Assembly: GCF_901542335.1 (NCBI RefSeq)
Contig: NZ_LR594036.1
Span: forward strand, 186,001-250,000
Reading direction: 5' to 3'
DNA length: 64,000 bases
Source: Streptococcus porcinus
Lineage (GTDB): Bacteria; Bacillota; Bacilli; Lactobacillales; Streptococcaceae
The translations under genes were made by a program, and so were the position numbers. This document shows, one piece after another, positions 35,452-44,750 of this stretch (position 1 is the stretch's first letter; each line of letters starts with the position of its first letter). The notes beneath the pieces were generated by a model. The model was not told the DNA's origin. It saw only the letters and a program-made list of their open reading frames with translations, and ran no database searches.

Positions 35452-35752
35452 ATGACCACACCATTATATTTTATCCGCCATGCTGAACCGAATTATGGTA
35501 ACCATAATGATCGACTAAGAAAATTGAGTGATAGAGGGGTAAAACTTTAGTGGACAAATTCTCTGCAATTTCGATTAATCAATTCTATGGTAGTCCTTTG
35601 TCATTGGTACAAACGGCACTGCACTTTCAACAATTTATAAACCAGAGTTTAGTTTTATAGCATTTGATGCCATCAAGCATCTATTTCCGGGGATAGTTAA
35701 GCTTGAATTTAATGGCATAGAGCTAGAGAAAATAAGCACTGTAGGCGAATAG
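35452..35752 (+). pseudogene. Decayed histidine phosphatase (phosphoglycerate mutase-like)
   Basis: ATG 35452, after AAAGGAG, opens with the catalytic RHG-type motif LYFIRHAEPNYGNHNDRLRK and LSDRG, then stops at 35548-35550. A following frame holds FYGSPLSLVQTAL, which fits the FYSSPxxRxxxTA motif of the family, and another carries a C-terminal-like FDAIKHLFPGIVKLEFNGIELEKI. Most of the central domain is missing. Multiple lesions, so non-functional. Confidence 0.7.
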
Positions 35753-35804
35753 GTCTAAAAAATATCCAGCATATTGGAAATTAAGAACTAAATAAGCTCA
35801 ATGT

Positions 35805-35838
35805 AAAAAGTCGCTTAGGTTTATTTCTAAGCGACTTT
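35805..35838 (-). terminator. Terminator of the nuclease gene
   Basis: Stem AAAGTCGCTTAG / CTAAGCGACTTTTT, read on the minus strand 9 nt after the stop codon. Confidence 0.85.
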
Positions 35839-35846
35839 CTGTTGGG

Positions 35847-36605
35847 TTAGTTTTTAGGAGTTGCAGTACCAGTCAAGTAATCAAGATTAACGTTAGGAGC
35901 AGAATTTTCTAAAACTACTGTTATAACACCATTTTCATCGATACGTTCTTTATCGCTGTTTAATCTTATAGGTAGTAACTTACCAGATGCATCAATACCA
36001 ACATATTGCAATTCGATTTGACGAGGAAGGAGTTCATTACCTTGATATATTGGGGTTACTTTATAGTCTAACCAAAAATCAGGATGCAATGCAAGCCAAG
36101 AGTCTAAACGATTTTCGTAGTATAGCATACCATCAGGATTACTGTCATTTGTTCCTGTATAAGCTCCAGTATTTAGCCAAGCAGTCATGGTTACTAGGTT
36201 TCTGGGCTCATCATTTAAGCCACAGAATTGATAGCCAACTAAATGACCACGATTCATTACCCATGCTTTTTTTGTGCCATCTCCATATGGGAATTGATAA
36301 TTATGCCACCCTACAGGGTCATAATTTATTTTAGTACGTTTATCTTTGGTTTCATGTCTATCTTGAAGTTGTATATGCGAAGAAGTAGCGCGGTGGAGGT
36401 TATCTAATTCGTTAAGCTGTAGTTGATACTGACCTGTAAATGGAAGTATTTTGTTCGATATAGGACTCGGAGAATGCGAGTTTGCATGCGCGACATTTGG
36501 ATAGGTCAGTATTCTATCGGCGTCAACGCTTGTCGTCGTTATAGAAAGGGAAAGTAATAATAAAACAACAGTAAGCAAACTTGTCTTTTGTTTAGATAAT
36601 TTCAT
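35847..36605 (-). CDS. Secreted DNA/RNA non-specific endonuclease (streptodornase-like DNase)
   Basis: 252 residues: signal peptide (about 1-29, cleavage near VDA-DR), then a beta-beta-alpha metal nuclease. The catalytic motif reads MNRGHLVGYQ (His about 120), a DRGH-type site, followed by MTAWLNTGAYTGTN and MLYYENRLDSWL (Asn/Glu positions that hold the metal water). Homologous to streptococcal extracellular DNases, which degrade neutrophil traps. No anchor, so released. Single gene; neighbours are relics and the LRR protein. It is distinct from the S. pyogenes DNase B/SpeF that usually lies beside ropB. Confidence 0.9.
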   Translation of the reverse strand: MKLSKQKTSLLTVVLLLLSLSITTTSVDADRILTYPNVAHANSHSPSPISNKILPFTGQYQLQLNELDNLHRATSSHIQLQDRHETKDKRTKINYDPVGWHNYQFPYGDGTKKAWVMNRGHLVGYQFCGLNDEPRNLVTMTAWLNTGAYTGTNDSNPDGMLYYENRLDSWLALHPDFWLDYKVTPIYQGNELLPRQIELQYVGIDASGKLLPIRLNSDKERIDENGVITVVLENSAPNVNLDYLTGTATPKN

Positions 36606-36998
36606 GATAACACCTAAACCTTTCCGATTTTAGCTTTTAGAGTGGATCAATTATTGCACTTTACTAGTTAAGTATACCACTTTTAATTAAAAAAACATGA
36701 TATTAATAAAATTAATTTAACACAAATGTTGCTCTAAATGTTCTTTTATTTTAATTTTTCGCTCCAAAAAACGCTTCCATATAACATATTTTTATAATAA
36801 TCTCTTTTTTTAATAAATTTTTCCGTCATCAATGAAGAAATTTTCGGAAACAAATCGTCATACTCCACTTACTATAATTTTTCTTGCTTTTTCCATCTGC
36901 TTTAGTAAAGAGTTTAATATAGGTTGATAAAATTAAGTGAAGTTAATTTTTATATTACACAATACAAAATAAAATAATTCGAAACGTCGAAATTTTTC
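36606..36998. other. Intergenic AT-rich region
   Basis: About 390 bp upstream of both the nuclease (minus) and the LRR gene (plus). No supported ORF or RNA. The nuclease promoter must lie here. Confidence 0.4.
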
Positions 36999-37052
36999 TT
37001 GAAACCTTAAAAACTTTGTGTTACTATACTTACTAAGCGGAACCTTAGTAAG
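36999..37052 (+). promoter_or_regulatory. Promoter with a palindrome at the start site, upstream of the LRR gene
   Basis: TTGAAA (36999-37004), 17-bp spacer, TACTAT (37022-37027), directly followed by the perfect palindrome CTTACTAAG-6 nt-CTTAGTAAG (37029-37052). The palindrome spans the expected start point: an operator or a 5'-end RNA hairpin. The leader to ATG 37391 would be about 355 nt. Confidence 0.45.
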
Positions 37053-37390
37053 TTCCACTCGATTCAAGAAAGTTATGTTTAACTTTATAAAACAGTGGTG
37101 GTGAAGTAGGAGATGACTTCTCCCCAGAAAACAGAAGAGATTACCAGAAATATCCCAATTGTGGTCGGATTTTTGATAAATCACTGTCCCTATTGGGAGG
37201 CTTTTTTGGTGCTCGAAATCGTGTCATTTTCTTATAGATTAAAAAAGAAACTAAGTTGCATGATTGATGATGAAGGGAAAGATGCTATGGAATCAAGCAC
37301 AAAAAAGTATCAGTCTGGAATAGTTTAAGGATGCTATTATCAGTCAATTAATGAGTGGAAAAAATTGGCTTTTAGAAAGGTTTTACCACA

Positions 37391-40300
37391 ATGAAAAAAC
37401 ATATTAAAACGATTGCCTTGACTCTTACTACAGTATCTGTAGTTGTTCATTGCCAAGAGGTTTATGGCTTGGAAAAAGAAGAAGTGCCAAAGCATGCGCA
37501 GACTCCACCAACGTCGCATGATGATTGGTTTGAAGAAACTGACCTCAGAGACAACCTAGGTGGCAATAAAGAATTATCTTCTCTTGATTCAACTGTTACC
37601 GATTTATTTTCTGATGAGAGTAGTTCGCATCCTCAGGCAAAAGCAGATGCTACCACCAAATCAACTGAAGAAGATTCTGAAAGAATAAAAGAGGAGAAAG
37701 ATCAGTCAGCAGCAAAAAGCCAAGCTGAAGTCAAAGCCGAACAAGACAAAGGAGCAGATGTTCCTGATAAGAAGGATACTTCGACATCTACTTGGGAAGT
37801 AGCAGACTTTATCACTAAGGGGGACACTCTTGTTGGTTTTTCAAAATCAGGAATTGAGAAATTATCTCATACCAGCCATCTCATTTTGCCTAGTCAAGCA
37901 GCAGATGGCACGCCCTTAACTCAAGTAGCTAGTTTTGCATTTACCCCAGATAAAAAAACAGCAATTGCAGAGTATACAAGTAGAGTGGGAGAAAATGGAG
38001 AGACTAGTCATTTGGACGTTTCTAAGAGAGAAATCATTAATGAAGGTGAAATTTTTAATGCTTATCTGATAACGAAGGTCACGATTCCAAGCGGCTATAA
38101 GCATATCGGCTCAGATGCTTTTGTAGATAATAAAAATATTTCCGAAATTAACTTGCCAGATAGCCTTGAAAGCATTTCTGACTATGCTTTTGCCCATATG
38201 TCTTTAAAACACGTAACCTTACCAGATAACCTAAAAACCATTGGAGAGTTAGCGTTCTTTGATAATCAGATTACAGGTAAACTTTATTTGCCTATGAGGT
38301 TAACTCGCTTAGCAGAACGGGCCTTCAAATCTAACCACATTCAAACAATTGAGTTTGGTGGAGACAAACTAAAAAGCATAGGAGAAGCTTGCTTCCAAGA
38401 TAATGCTTTGACAAATGTGACCTTACCTGACGGTTTGGAAAAAATAGAATCAGAAGCTTTTACAGGTAACCCAGGGGATGACGATTATAACAATTATGTT
38501 GTTTTATGGACAAAGTCAGGTCAAAATCCTCATCAACTGGCGACAGAAAATGCTTATATCAATCCAGATAAGTCTTTACGGCATGAGAATCAGGACCTTG
38601 ATTATAGTAAATGGTTGGAAGAAGATTTCACCTACCAAAAGAATGTGGTTACTGGCTTCTCCACTAAGGGCTTGCAAAAAGTGAGACACAATAAGTCTTT
38701 AGAAATTCCCAAGCAGCATAAGGGAATAATCATTACCGAGATTGGGGATAATGCCTTTCGCAATGTTGATTTTTACAATAAGACCTTACGGAAGTATGAT
38801 TTAGAAGAAGTGAAATTACCACCTACTATTAGAAAAATTGGAGCTTTTGCTTTTCAATCTAATAGTCTCAAATCATTTGAAGCTAGTAAAGATTTAGAAG
38901 AAATCAAAGACGGGGCCTTTATGAATAATCGTCTGGAGATTTTGGATCTCAATGAAAAGCTCACAACAATTGGTGATGCAGCTTTCCATATTAATCACAT
39001 TTATGCCATTGTTATTCCTGAATCGGTGCAGAAAATAGGGCGTTCAGCCTTTCGGCAAAATGGTGCACAGAACCTGATTTTTATGGGAGATAAGGTTGAG
39101 TCTCTTGGCGAGATGGCCTTCCTCTCAAATGCTCTTGAGCGTTTGGACCTTTCTGCGCAAAAGCAACTAAGAGAAATTCCTGTTCAAGCTTTTTCAGACA
39201 ATGCACTAAGGGAAGTCATTTTGCCTCCAGCTCTTCAATCAATCCGCGAGGAAGCATTTAAAAAGAATCATCTGAAAGAATTGAATGCTTCATCTACACT
39301 ATCGTATGTTGCCTTTAATGCCTTAGATGAAAATGATGGTGATGATTACTTTGGTAAAAAAGTGGTGGTTAAAACGGTTGATAATTCACACCCCTTAGCA
39401 GATGGAGATCATTTTATTGTTGACCCGACAAAATTATCAAAAACCACAACAGATATTGAAAAAATATTAAAAAGAATTGATCAGTTACCTTATCAAGAGC
39501 TTCGTCAAACAACCCAAACTCAGTTTAAAGAAATGGCTGCTGCAGGCAGAATATTACAGACCAAAAAGAACCTTAGTCAAGGAGAAAAACAGAAGTTTAT
39601 TCAGGAAGCTCAGTTCTTCCTTGATCGTCTTTTGCTAGACAAACTCTTAGCCAAAGCAGAGAAAATCCTAGTGTCTAAAAAAGGAGTGGAGAATACTCGC
39701 CTTCTTGAGAGAGCTGCTGACAAGGCTAGATTAGCATATAATAACAGTGCTGTTGAGAAGTCTAAACTTAGACGTTTAGAAAAAGAGTTGGATTTATTGA
39801 CAGGTTTAGTTGAAGGGAAGGGGCCTTTAGCTCATGCGAAAATGGTTCAAGGTGTTTACTTGTTAAAAACTCCCTTACCTTTACCTGAATATTATATTGG
39901 TTTAAATGTCTATTTTGATCAATCGGGAAAGATAATTTATGTGCTTGACATGAGTGATACAATCGGTGAGGGTCAAAAAGATGATTATGGTAATCCGATT
40001 GTGAATGTAGATGAAGATAATGAAGGCTATCACGCACTAGCGATAGCAACTTTGACAGATTATGAAGGGCTTAATATTAAAGATATTTTGAAGAATAATC
40101 TTGATCAGTTTAAAACTATTCGCCAAGTTCCACTGGCAAGTCATCATAGAGCTGGAATTTTTCAAGCTATTCGTAATGCGGCTTCAGATGCAGAACAATT
40201 AATACCTAAAGCGGATAAGGACCATCAGCAATCAAAATCAATTCATCCGGAGATAGCAAAAGATGGCGAATCTCAAGTTCATTCTGACAGGACTGACTTA

Positions 40301-40498
40301 CAATCCAGCCTACAACTCATTAAGTCGCCTCTTTCAGGACTACTACCTAAAACAGCTTCTGAAAAGAATCTGATTTATAGCGTTTTAGGTTATCTCAGTC
40401 TAGCTCTGCTTTTTCTAATAACCCTAGGGAGAAAAGGAAGGGTTGAAAAAATGCTTAACACTAGTGATAGAACCCAAAAAGAAGTCCAAGGTGAATGA
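37391..40498 (+). CDS. BspA-like leucine-rich-repeat cell-wall protein
   Basis: 1035 residues. A signal peptide (about 1-26) is followed by a charged, low-complexity Asp/Glu/Lys/Ser region (30-135). Two blocks of BspA/TpLRR (LRR_5) repeats follow (about 225-370 and 440-660), with recurring IGxxAFxxN and LPxxLxxI patterns. A helical C-terminal domain (about 690-960) leads to the sorting signal LPKTA, a hydrophobic helix and a basic tail. The LPKTA form is a less common sortase A motif. It resembles the LRR surface protein known as Spy0843 in S. pyogenes. Role: probable adhesin; ligand unknown. Monocistronic, terminator downstream. Confidence 0.88.
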   Translation: MKKHIKTIALTLTTVSVVVHCQEVYGLEKEEVPKHAQTPPTSHDDWFEETDLRDNLGGNKELSSLDSTVTDLFSDESSSHPQAKADATTKSTEEDSERIKEEKDQSAAKSQAEVKAEQDKGADVPDKKDTSTSTWEVADFITKGDTLVGFSKSGIEKLSHTSHLILPSQAADGTPLTQVASFAFTPDKKTAIAEYTSRVGENGETSHLDVSKREIINEGEIFNAYLITKVTIPSGYKHIGSDAFVDNKNISEINLPDSLESISDYAFAHMSLKHVTLPDNLKTIGELAFFDNQITGKLYLPMRLTRLAERAFKSNHIQTIEFGGDKLKSIGEACFQDNALTNVTLPDGLEKIESEAFTGNPGDDDYNNYVVLWTKSGQNPHQLATENAYINPDKSLRHENQDLDYSKWLEEDFTYQKNVVTGFSTKGLQKVRHNKSLEIPKQHKGIIITEIGDNAFRNVDFYNKTLRKYDLEEVKLPPTIRKIGAFAFQSNSLKSFEASKDLEEIKDGAFMNNRLEILDLNEKLTTIGDAAFHINHIYAIVIPESVQKIGRSAFRQNGAQNLIFMGDKVESLGEMAFLSNALERLDLSAQKQLREIPVQAFSDNALREVILPPALQSIREEAFKKNHLKELNASSTLSYVAFNALDENDGDDYFGKKVVVKTVDNSHPLADGDHFIVDPTKLSKTTTDIEKILKRIDQLPYQELRQTTQTQFKEMAAAGRILQTKKNLSQGEKQKFIQEAQFFLDRLLLDKLLAKAEKILVSKKGVENTRLLERAADKARLAYNNSAVEKSKLRRLEKELDLLTGLVEGKGPLAHAKMVQGVYLLKTPLPLPEYYIGLNVYFDQSGKIIYVLDMSDTIGEGQKDDYGNPIVNVDEDNEGYHALAIATLTDYEGLNIKDILKNNLDQFKTIRQVPLASHHRAGIFQAIRNAASDAEQLIPKADKDHQQSKSIHPEIAKDGESQVHSDRTDLQSSLQLIKSPLSGLLPKTASEKNLIYSVLGYLSLALLFLITLGRKGRVEKMLNTSDRTQKEVQGE

Positions 40499-40537
40499 TC
40501 GTAGGTAATGATTGGACAAACTGTAAATAGATATTTT

Positions 40538-40567
40538 AAAAAGCCTTATACACTCTAAGGCTTTTTA
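40538..40567 (+). terminator. Terminator of the LRR gene
   Basis: Stem AAAAAGCCTTA / TAAGGCTTTTTA, about 40 nt past the stop codon. Confidence 0.85.
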
Positions 40568-40806
40568 GAATTCTCTCTGCGAAAGAGATTGAACAATTTC
40601 TTTAAGTGGACTGCTCACATTTTTCTCATTTATTATTAAAAAATCAGAACTAATAAGTATTAATAAGATTACTATTTTCACCTTAGTAATCTCACGCTAA
40701 GTCAATACTGGCTTATGTTTTATCTAATAAGGATAGTTCAGTATCTAAATTAAGTGAGATAAGCATTAATTTACTTCTATGTTTTCACTCATATCAAAGG
40801 AAAGGG

Positions 40807-40835
40807 TTTACATTTTAATCTTTTTTTACTATAAT
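40807..40835 (+). promoter_or_regulatory. sag operon promoter
   Basis: TTTACA (40807-40812), 17-bp spacer, consensus TATAAT (40830-40835). Transcription from about 40842 gives a leader of roughly 140 nt before sagA; in S. pyogenes the sagA transcript is also the reported pel regulatory RNA. The remaining part of 40568-40806 shows no gene. Confidence 0.75.
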
Positions 40836-40979
40836 TAAGTGATAAGAGTTGGGTGCTTGTCACGTTACAATAGTACAAGAGCTAGCCTTGTCGTGTAATA
40901 ACTCTTTTTAAGAGGTTTTAAAGACAAGTTAATTGGACTCTTATCAGTTGTTTATTTGTCAAATAAGGGGGTAAGCGTT

Positions 40980-41144
40980 ATGTTAAAATTTACTTCAAAT
41001 ATTTTAGCTACTAGTGTAGCCGAAACAACTCAAGTTGCTCCTGGGGGCTGCTGTTGCTGCTGTTGCTGTACTTGTTGCTGGGCAACTAATGTTGGAACTG
41101 GTACTGCTCAAGGTGGTAGCGGAAGCCTTACACCAGGTAAATAA
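40980..41144 (+). CDS. sagA: SagA, streptolysin S precursor peptide
   Basis: 54 residues. The leader (1-23) carries the FTSNI recognition motif and ends in VAPGG. The 31-residue core begins with seven consecutive Cys, then T-C-C-W, and runs to GGSGSLTPGK. SagBCD convert core Cys/Ser/Thr into azoles to give the membrane-lytic toxin. From memory, the S. pyogenes core has six Cys followed by TCCFS, so this core is one residue longer and carries a Trp. ATG 40980 is chosen over an upstream in-frame ATG at 40956 because GGGGGTAAG lies just before it and the leader begins MLKFTSN. Confidence 0.96.
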   Translation: MLKFTSNILATSVAETTQVAPGGCCCCCCCTCCWATNVGTGTAQGGSGSLTPGK

Positions 41145-41153
41145 TTGATTTTG

Positions 41154-41249
41154 CATCTCTATGGGGTAATGATATCAGAGTAATTAGTTTGCTAGCGACT
41201 ACGTTACTATTAGTAATACCTCTGTTGATTGTGATTTGCCATAGAGATG
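41154..41249 (+). terminator. Partial terminator/attenuator between sagA and sagB
   Basis: CATCTCTATGG (41154-41164) pairs perfectly with CCATAGAGATG (41239-41249) around a 74-nt internal segment that itself contains smaller repeats. A stem-loop in this place is known in S. pyogenes and explains abundant sagA-only transcripts with read-through into sagB-I. It has no T-run. Confidence 0.55.
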
Positions 41250-41366
41250 TGAGGACATATGAGGCAGGATAATCATTTTGGTTATAGTGTCTCTAGGTAG
41301 TTAGCAGGTACGGGACAGTACCTGCTGATTACCAATGTTTTATAGAATGAGATAGGAAAGATAGAT

Positions 41367-42317
41367 ATGCCATTTTTTGCGAAAGAAAAAAATTTTTCGA
41401 ACAATCGTTCTTCATTAACTCCAGAAAAGGCAAGGCAATTATTTGAATTTAACACCAACCACTTATCTTTTTCAGGCTATCATCATCAGACGGTACTAAA
41501 AACGTCGAAGCAATTGGTTGCTCAACATTTGATGCCTAATGAGACCGATAATCTTAGTCAACGCTTTTTGATGAATTACAAGACTAATAATAATTACCTG
41601 GGATTTGAAGCTAGTGTGGTTGACTTCTTTACAGATTCTGCTGTTGCAACCTTTTCAAGTAGTGAGTTTTTTGAAAGTCAGGATAATATTATCCCTTTGC
41701 CAAAACCTACTAAGCTGGCAGCAGCCTTATCAACTTGTATCACAAAAAGAAGAAGTTATCGTCAGTTCTCAGATAAAGAGATGCCCTTACAGGATCTAGC
41801 CAATTTACTTTACTATGCTTGCGGAGTAAGTTCAGAATCATCTGTTAAAGAAGGAAATACAGAAGAGGTAACCCTTAGAAATTGTGCTTCTGGTGGTGGA
41901 TTATATCCTATTAGTTTACTTTTCTTTGCTAGGAATGTCACTAACCTTAAGGACGGATTTTATGAATACTTACCTTATCAACATGCTTTAAGGTGCCATC
42001 AGATTAATCCTGAGGAAGATATCAGAGCCTTTGCTGAGTATGGCGCTGTGAAAGCCGAAAATTGTAATCTTATTATTATCTATGTGTATCACTACATCAA
42101 AAATACGCGTAAATACGGCAACCAGGCTACAGCTTACGCTTTTATTGAATCAGGGGAGATTGCGCAAAATATTCAATTAACAGCAACGGCCTTGGTTTAT
42201 GGCAGTATTGATATTGGAGGTTATAATAAGGAATACCTCCAAGAAAAGTTAGGTTTAGATGGAATAGGTCAACATGTGATTCACATGACACTTGTAGGAA
42301 ATAAGGAGTCTCAATGA
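41367..42317 (+). CDS. sagB: SagB, FMN-dependent azoline dehydrogenase
   Basis: 316 residues of the nitroreductase-like thiazole/oxazole synthase family. An N-terminal helical part is followed by the FMN domain with KRRSYRQFSD (about 128), CASGGGLYPISLLF, and the C-terminal IESGEIAQNIQLTATAL and GSIDIGGYN. It oxidises the azolines formed by SagCD on SagA to aromatic azoles. Cytosolic complex with SagC and SagD. Nearly colinear with the S. pyogenes enzyme in length. Overlaps sagC by 4 nt. Confidence 0.95.
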   Translation: MPFFAKEKNFSNNRSSLTPEKARQLFEFNTNHLSFSGYHHQTVLKTSKQLVAQHLMPNETDNLSQRFLMNYKTNNNYLGFEASVVDFFTDSAVATFSSSEFFESQDNIIPLPKPTKLAAALSTCITKRRSYRQFSDKEMPLQDLANLLYYACGVSSESSVKEGNTEEVTLRNCASGGGLYPISLLFFARNVTNLKDGFYEYLPYQHALRCHQINPEEDIRAFAEYGAVKAENCNLIIIYVYHYIKNTRKYGNQATAYAFIESGEIAQNIQLTATALVYGSIDIGGYNKEYLQEKLGLDGIGQHVIHMTLVGNKESQ

Positions 42318-43378
42318 AATATCAACTTAACAGTAATGTTCGTATTGTCCAATTTCAGGACACCTTTTGCTTTAGAAAAGGTATCTGGGATTTTAATGAA
42401 GCGGTTCTAGACATTGCGCAAGAACCTCAAGAATTGCAAGATGCTTATCGGGAAATAGTAACGCAGTTTATTAAAGGGGTAGCAGTTGATACTGATCATT
42501 ATGAAAGTCAATTAGCCCCTGAGCAGTTTGCGAAACTAACGGAAGTTATGACAGCTTTGTACTATAATGATGTTATCATGCATGAAGATGATTATGCCCT
42601 TGAAGAAAATGTTATGAAAGTCTTTATGGGAAATTATCACTTTATGGCTCAGTCAGGACACACTATAGACACAAGCCCAGTTTTATTTATCAGTGATTCG
42701 ACCTATGTTAACGAATCAGCATTATTACTAGCTGGTCAGCTGCAGTTGAACTTGCAAACGGCCAGTGACGAGCTAAAAATGCTTATCCAAGAAATGGATG
42801 TCTGCTCTCGTTTGGATGCTTTGGCACATCATCGTCATATGAAGTGCTTGTCAGAAGCATTAGAGGGATATCAGAGTATTGTTGTTTGCCAAGAGAGATT
42901 AAATATTATGATGTTGCGTCATCTTAATGAGATTAGTGTGTCTCTTGGAAAACAACTCGTATTAGGTTTTGTGGATGGTCCATTTTTACATGTTTGTACC
43001 TTGAATCCTCCTCATAGTGCTGATTTTGACAGTTTAGAACGAAGGGTTTTAGCACGTTTGCAAGACCACGCTCTCTACCAACATTTTGCTAATCAAGTAT
43101 TACCAGCGACGCAAACCGTTAGCCAAGCTTATTTACCTCTATTGAATGTTTTAATGAATTTAGTTGTTAGCGAAGCTTTCATTATCGCTCACACAGGAAG
43201 CTCAAAATTTGAAGGTCGTTTGCTAAGTATTTATATACCAACCCTTGAAATTCAAGTTCAAGATATCTTAAAAATGTCTAATTCCCAATCTCAAGGGGCT
43301 CTAGCTAAATTAAAATATGAGGATCAGCAAATTTCAACCCGTGAGATGATTAAAGCACTCCTTAATGAAGAGGCGTAA
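42314..43378 (+). CDS. sagC: SagC, leader-binding cyclodehydratase partner
   Basis: 354 residues of the E1-like/ocin-ThiF-type partner found in thiazole/oxazole-modified microcin systems. The N-terminal part resembles the winged-helix peptide-binding domain that recognises the precursor leader; no clear ATP site is seen, as usual. It forms the cyclodehydratase with SagD, bringing SagA to the YcaO enzyme. ATG overlaps the sagB stop. Confidence 0.93.
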   Translation: MKYQLNSNVRIVQFQDTFCFRKGIWDFNEAVLDIAQEPQELQDAYREIVTQFIKGVAVDTDHYESQLAPEQFAKLTEVMTALYYNDVIMHEDDYALEENVMKVFMGNYHFMAQSGHTIDTSPVLFISDSTYVNESALLLAGQLQLNLQTASDELKMLIQEMDVCSRLDALAHHRHMKCLSEALEGYQSIVVCQERLNIMMLRHLNEISVSLGKQLVLGFVDGPFLHVCTLNPPHSADFDSLERRVLARLQDHALYQHFANQVLPATQTVSQAYLPLLNVLMNLVVSEAFIIAHTGSSKFEGRLLSIYIPTLEIQVQDILKMSNSQSQGALAKLKYEDQQISTREMIKALLNEEA

Positions 43379-43391
43379 GGAGGTAAGTGTT

Positions 43392-44750
43392 ATGTTACAA
43401 TATTATCCTTCCTTTAACCATATTTTCGATAAACTCAAGTTTTTAAGTGGAAACCGCACAGGAATTTTAAACCAATCTCAGGCTCCGGTTTGTAATCACC
43501 CCCACGATGTTTACTTAAAAAGTGTCACAGGCCAAATGCCGAATTATCATAAACAGTTTATTGGAGAATTGAGCCAAGTCAGTTACCATATCATTGGTTA
43601 TGGTAGTCATTATGAAGAAGCGCTTATTAAGTACTTAGGGGAAAGTATTGAACGTTATGCTAGTGTGATTTCTGGTGATTTACTATCAGAACGCATTGTC
43701 TACGCTTCTTATAAAGAATTGAGCCGGACAGATCGGGTTATGCCTCTAGAGTATTTGCAAGTTTTTACCCAAGAACAGATTGACCGTTTTAATGAGTTAC
43801 ACATAACTATGTGTGATAAGATGGTAACTGAAGATGATGTTTTGGGCTGGGTAAAATGTCCGATGTTTTTTGAAGATAAGGAAATGTATGTTCCTGCCCA
43901 GATGCTTTGTGTTGGCTATAAACCTAATGATGCTGCTGGGGAGAGACATATTATTCCAGGATTTTCAACAGGAACAGCTTCTCATACGACTTTGGAAGCA
44001 GCTATGTGTAATAGCTTGATTGAGTACATTCAAATTGATTCTATGATGCTTAGCTGGCATACGAAAAAGCCTTGTCCTAAGGTAATTATTGATGATCCAG
44101 AGATTGAGGCTATTTTAGAAGAAGCTAGACTCGGAAAAGACAGTTTGTATGAGATTATTCCCATTGATATGACCGTAGGAGAAGATAATCCTCTTTATAC
44201 CTTTGGAATTATCCTAAAAAATAAATACGATGAAGGTCCCTATCTTTTATTTGGTGTGCAGGGTGGTCTAGACCCTAAACATACCTTGCTAAGGGGTATT
44301 ATGGAAGCTTCAGCTATTAGTTACAGTTACTACTATAGTCTTTTGTATAGGGAAGATTCTCTTCAAACTATTGAGAGTGACGAACCACTATTTTTAGACT
44401 TGGATAGCAATGTTTTCTATTATGCGCATCCAAAGGACAGAGATCATAAATGGCAAGCTTTTGAACCTTTGATTTCAGGAGAAGTTCGTTTAAGCGAGCT
44501 AGAAAATCATTCTGGACAAAATAAGAAAGAGGATTTGAAAATCTTATTAGCTTATACCAAGAAGGTTAGTCCTAATGCAGTCTTTTTGGATATTACTCCG
44601 CCTGAAACTTCAGAAAAAGGTTGGTATGTAACACGTGTTTTAACGCCCGAACTACTTGAAATGTGTATTCCATCATTTCCTTTTGCTAATCATCCACGAA
44701 TGAAACAGTTTGGAGGTGTTACTAATGCCTTTATCCATCCAATGCCTTAG
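43392..44750 (+). CDS. sagD: SagD, YcaO-type cyclodehydratase
   Basis: 452 residues from ATG 43392, which follows AAGGAGG by 8 nt; an in-frame ATG at 43365 inside sagC is less likely. YcaO features: GYGSHYEEALIKYLGESIERYA, then STGTASHTTLEAAMCNSLIEYIQID with the ATP/Mg-binding Glu residues, a Pro-rich C-terminus (FANHPRMKQFGG) and final HPMP. It activates the amide with ATP to cyclise Cys/Ser/Thr of SagA. Overlaps sagE by 26 nt. Confidence 0.95.
   Translation: MLQYYPSFNHIFDKLKFLSGNRTGILNQSQAPVCNHPHDVYLKSVTGQMPNYHKQFIGELSQVSYHIIGYGSHYEEALIKYLGESIERYASVISGDLLSERIVYASYKELSRTDRVMPLEYLQVFTQEQIDRFNELHITMCDKMVTEDDVLGWVKCPMFFEDKEMYVPAQMLCVGYKPNDAAGERHIIPGFSTGTASHTTLEAAMCNSLIEYIQIDSMMLSWHTKKPCPKVIIDDPEIEAILEEARLGKDSLYEIIPIDMTVGEDNPLYTFGIILKNKYDEGPYLLFGVQGGLDPKHTLLRGIMEASAISYSYYYSLLYREDSLQTIESDEPLFLDLDSNVFYYAHPKDRDHKWQAFEPLISGEVRLSELENHSGQNKKEDLKILLAYTKKVSPNAVFLDITPPETSEKGWYVTRVLTPELLEMCIPSFPFANHPRMKQFGGVTNAFIHPMP

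Larger units (their letters stand above)
34887..35846. other. Gene-poor region with relics
   Basis: 960 bp holding a terminator for the histidine-triad gene, a possible N-terminal remnant of a nucleotidyltransferase (35236-35349), a decayed histidine-phosphatase gene (35452-35752) and the nuclease terminator. Nothing else is readable. It looks like an erosion zone. Confidence 0.6.

Noticed and set aside
37113..37328. 71-residue plus-strand frame before the LRR gene
   Set aside because: The AGGAG touches the ATG with no spacing, the sequence has no recognisable pattern, and it lies inside the probable leader of the LRR gene.
41000..41100. Cys-codon run of sagA considered as a sequencing artefact or microsatellite
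   Set aside because: The TGC/TGT codon mix, intact leader, core ending and complete sag operon show it is the real toxin precursor, although the exact Cys count deserves confirmation.
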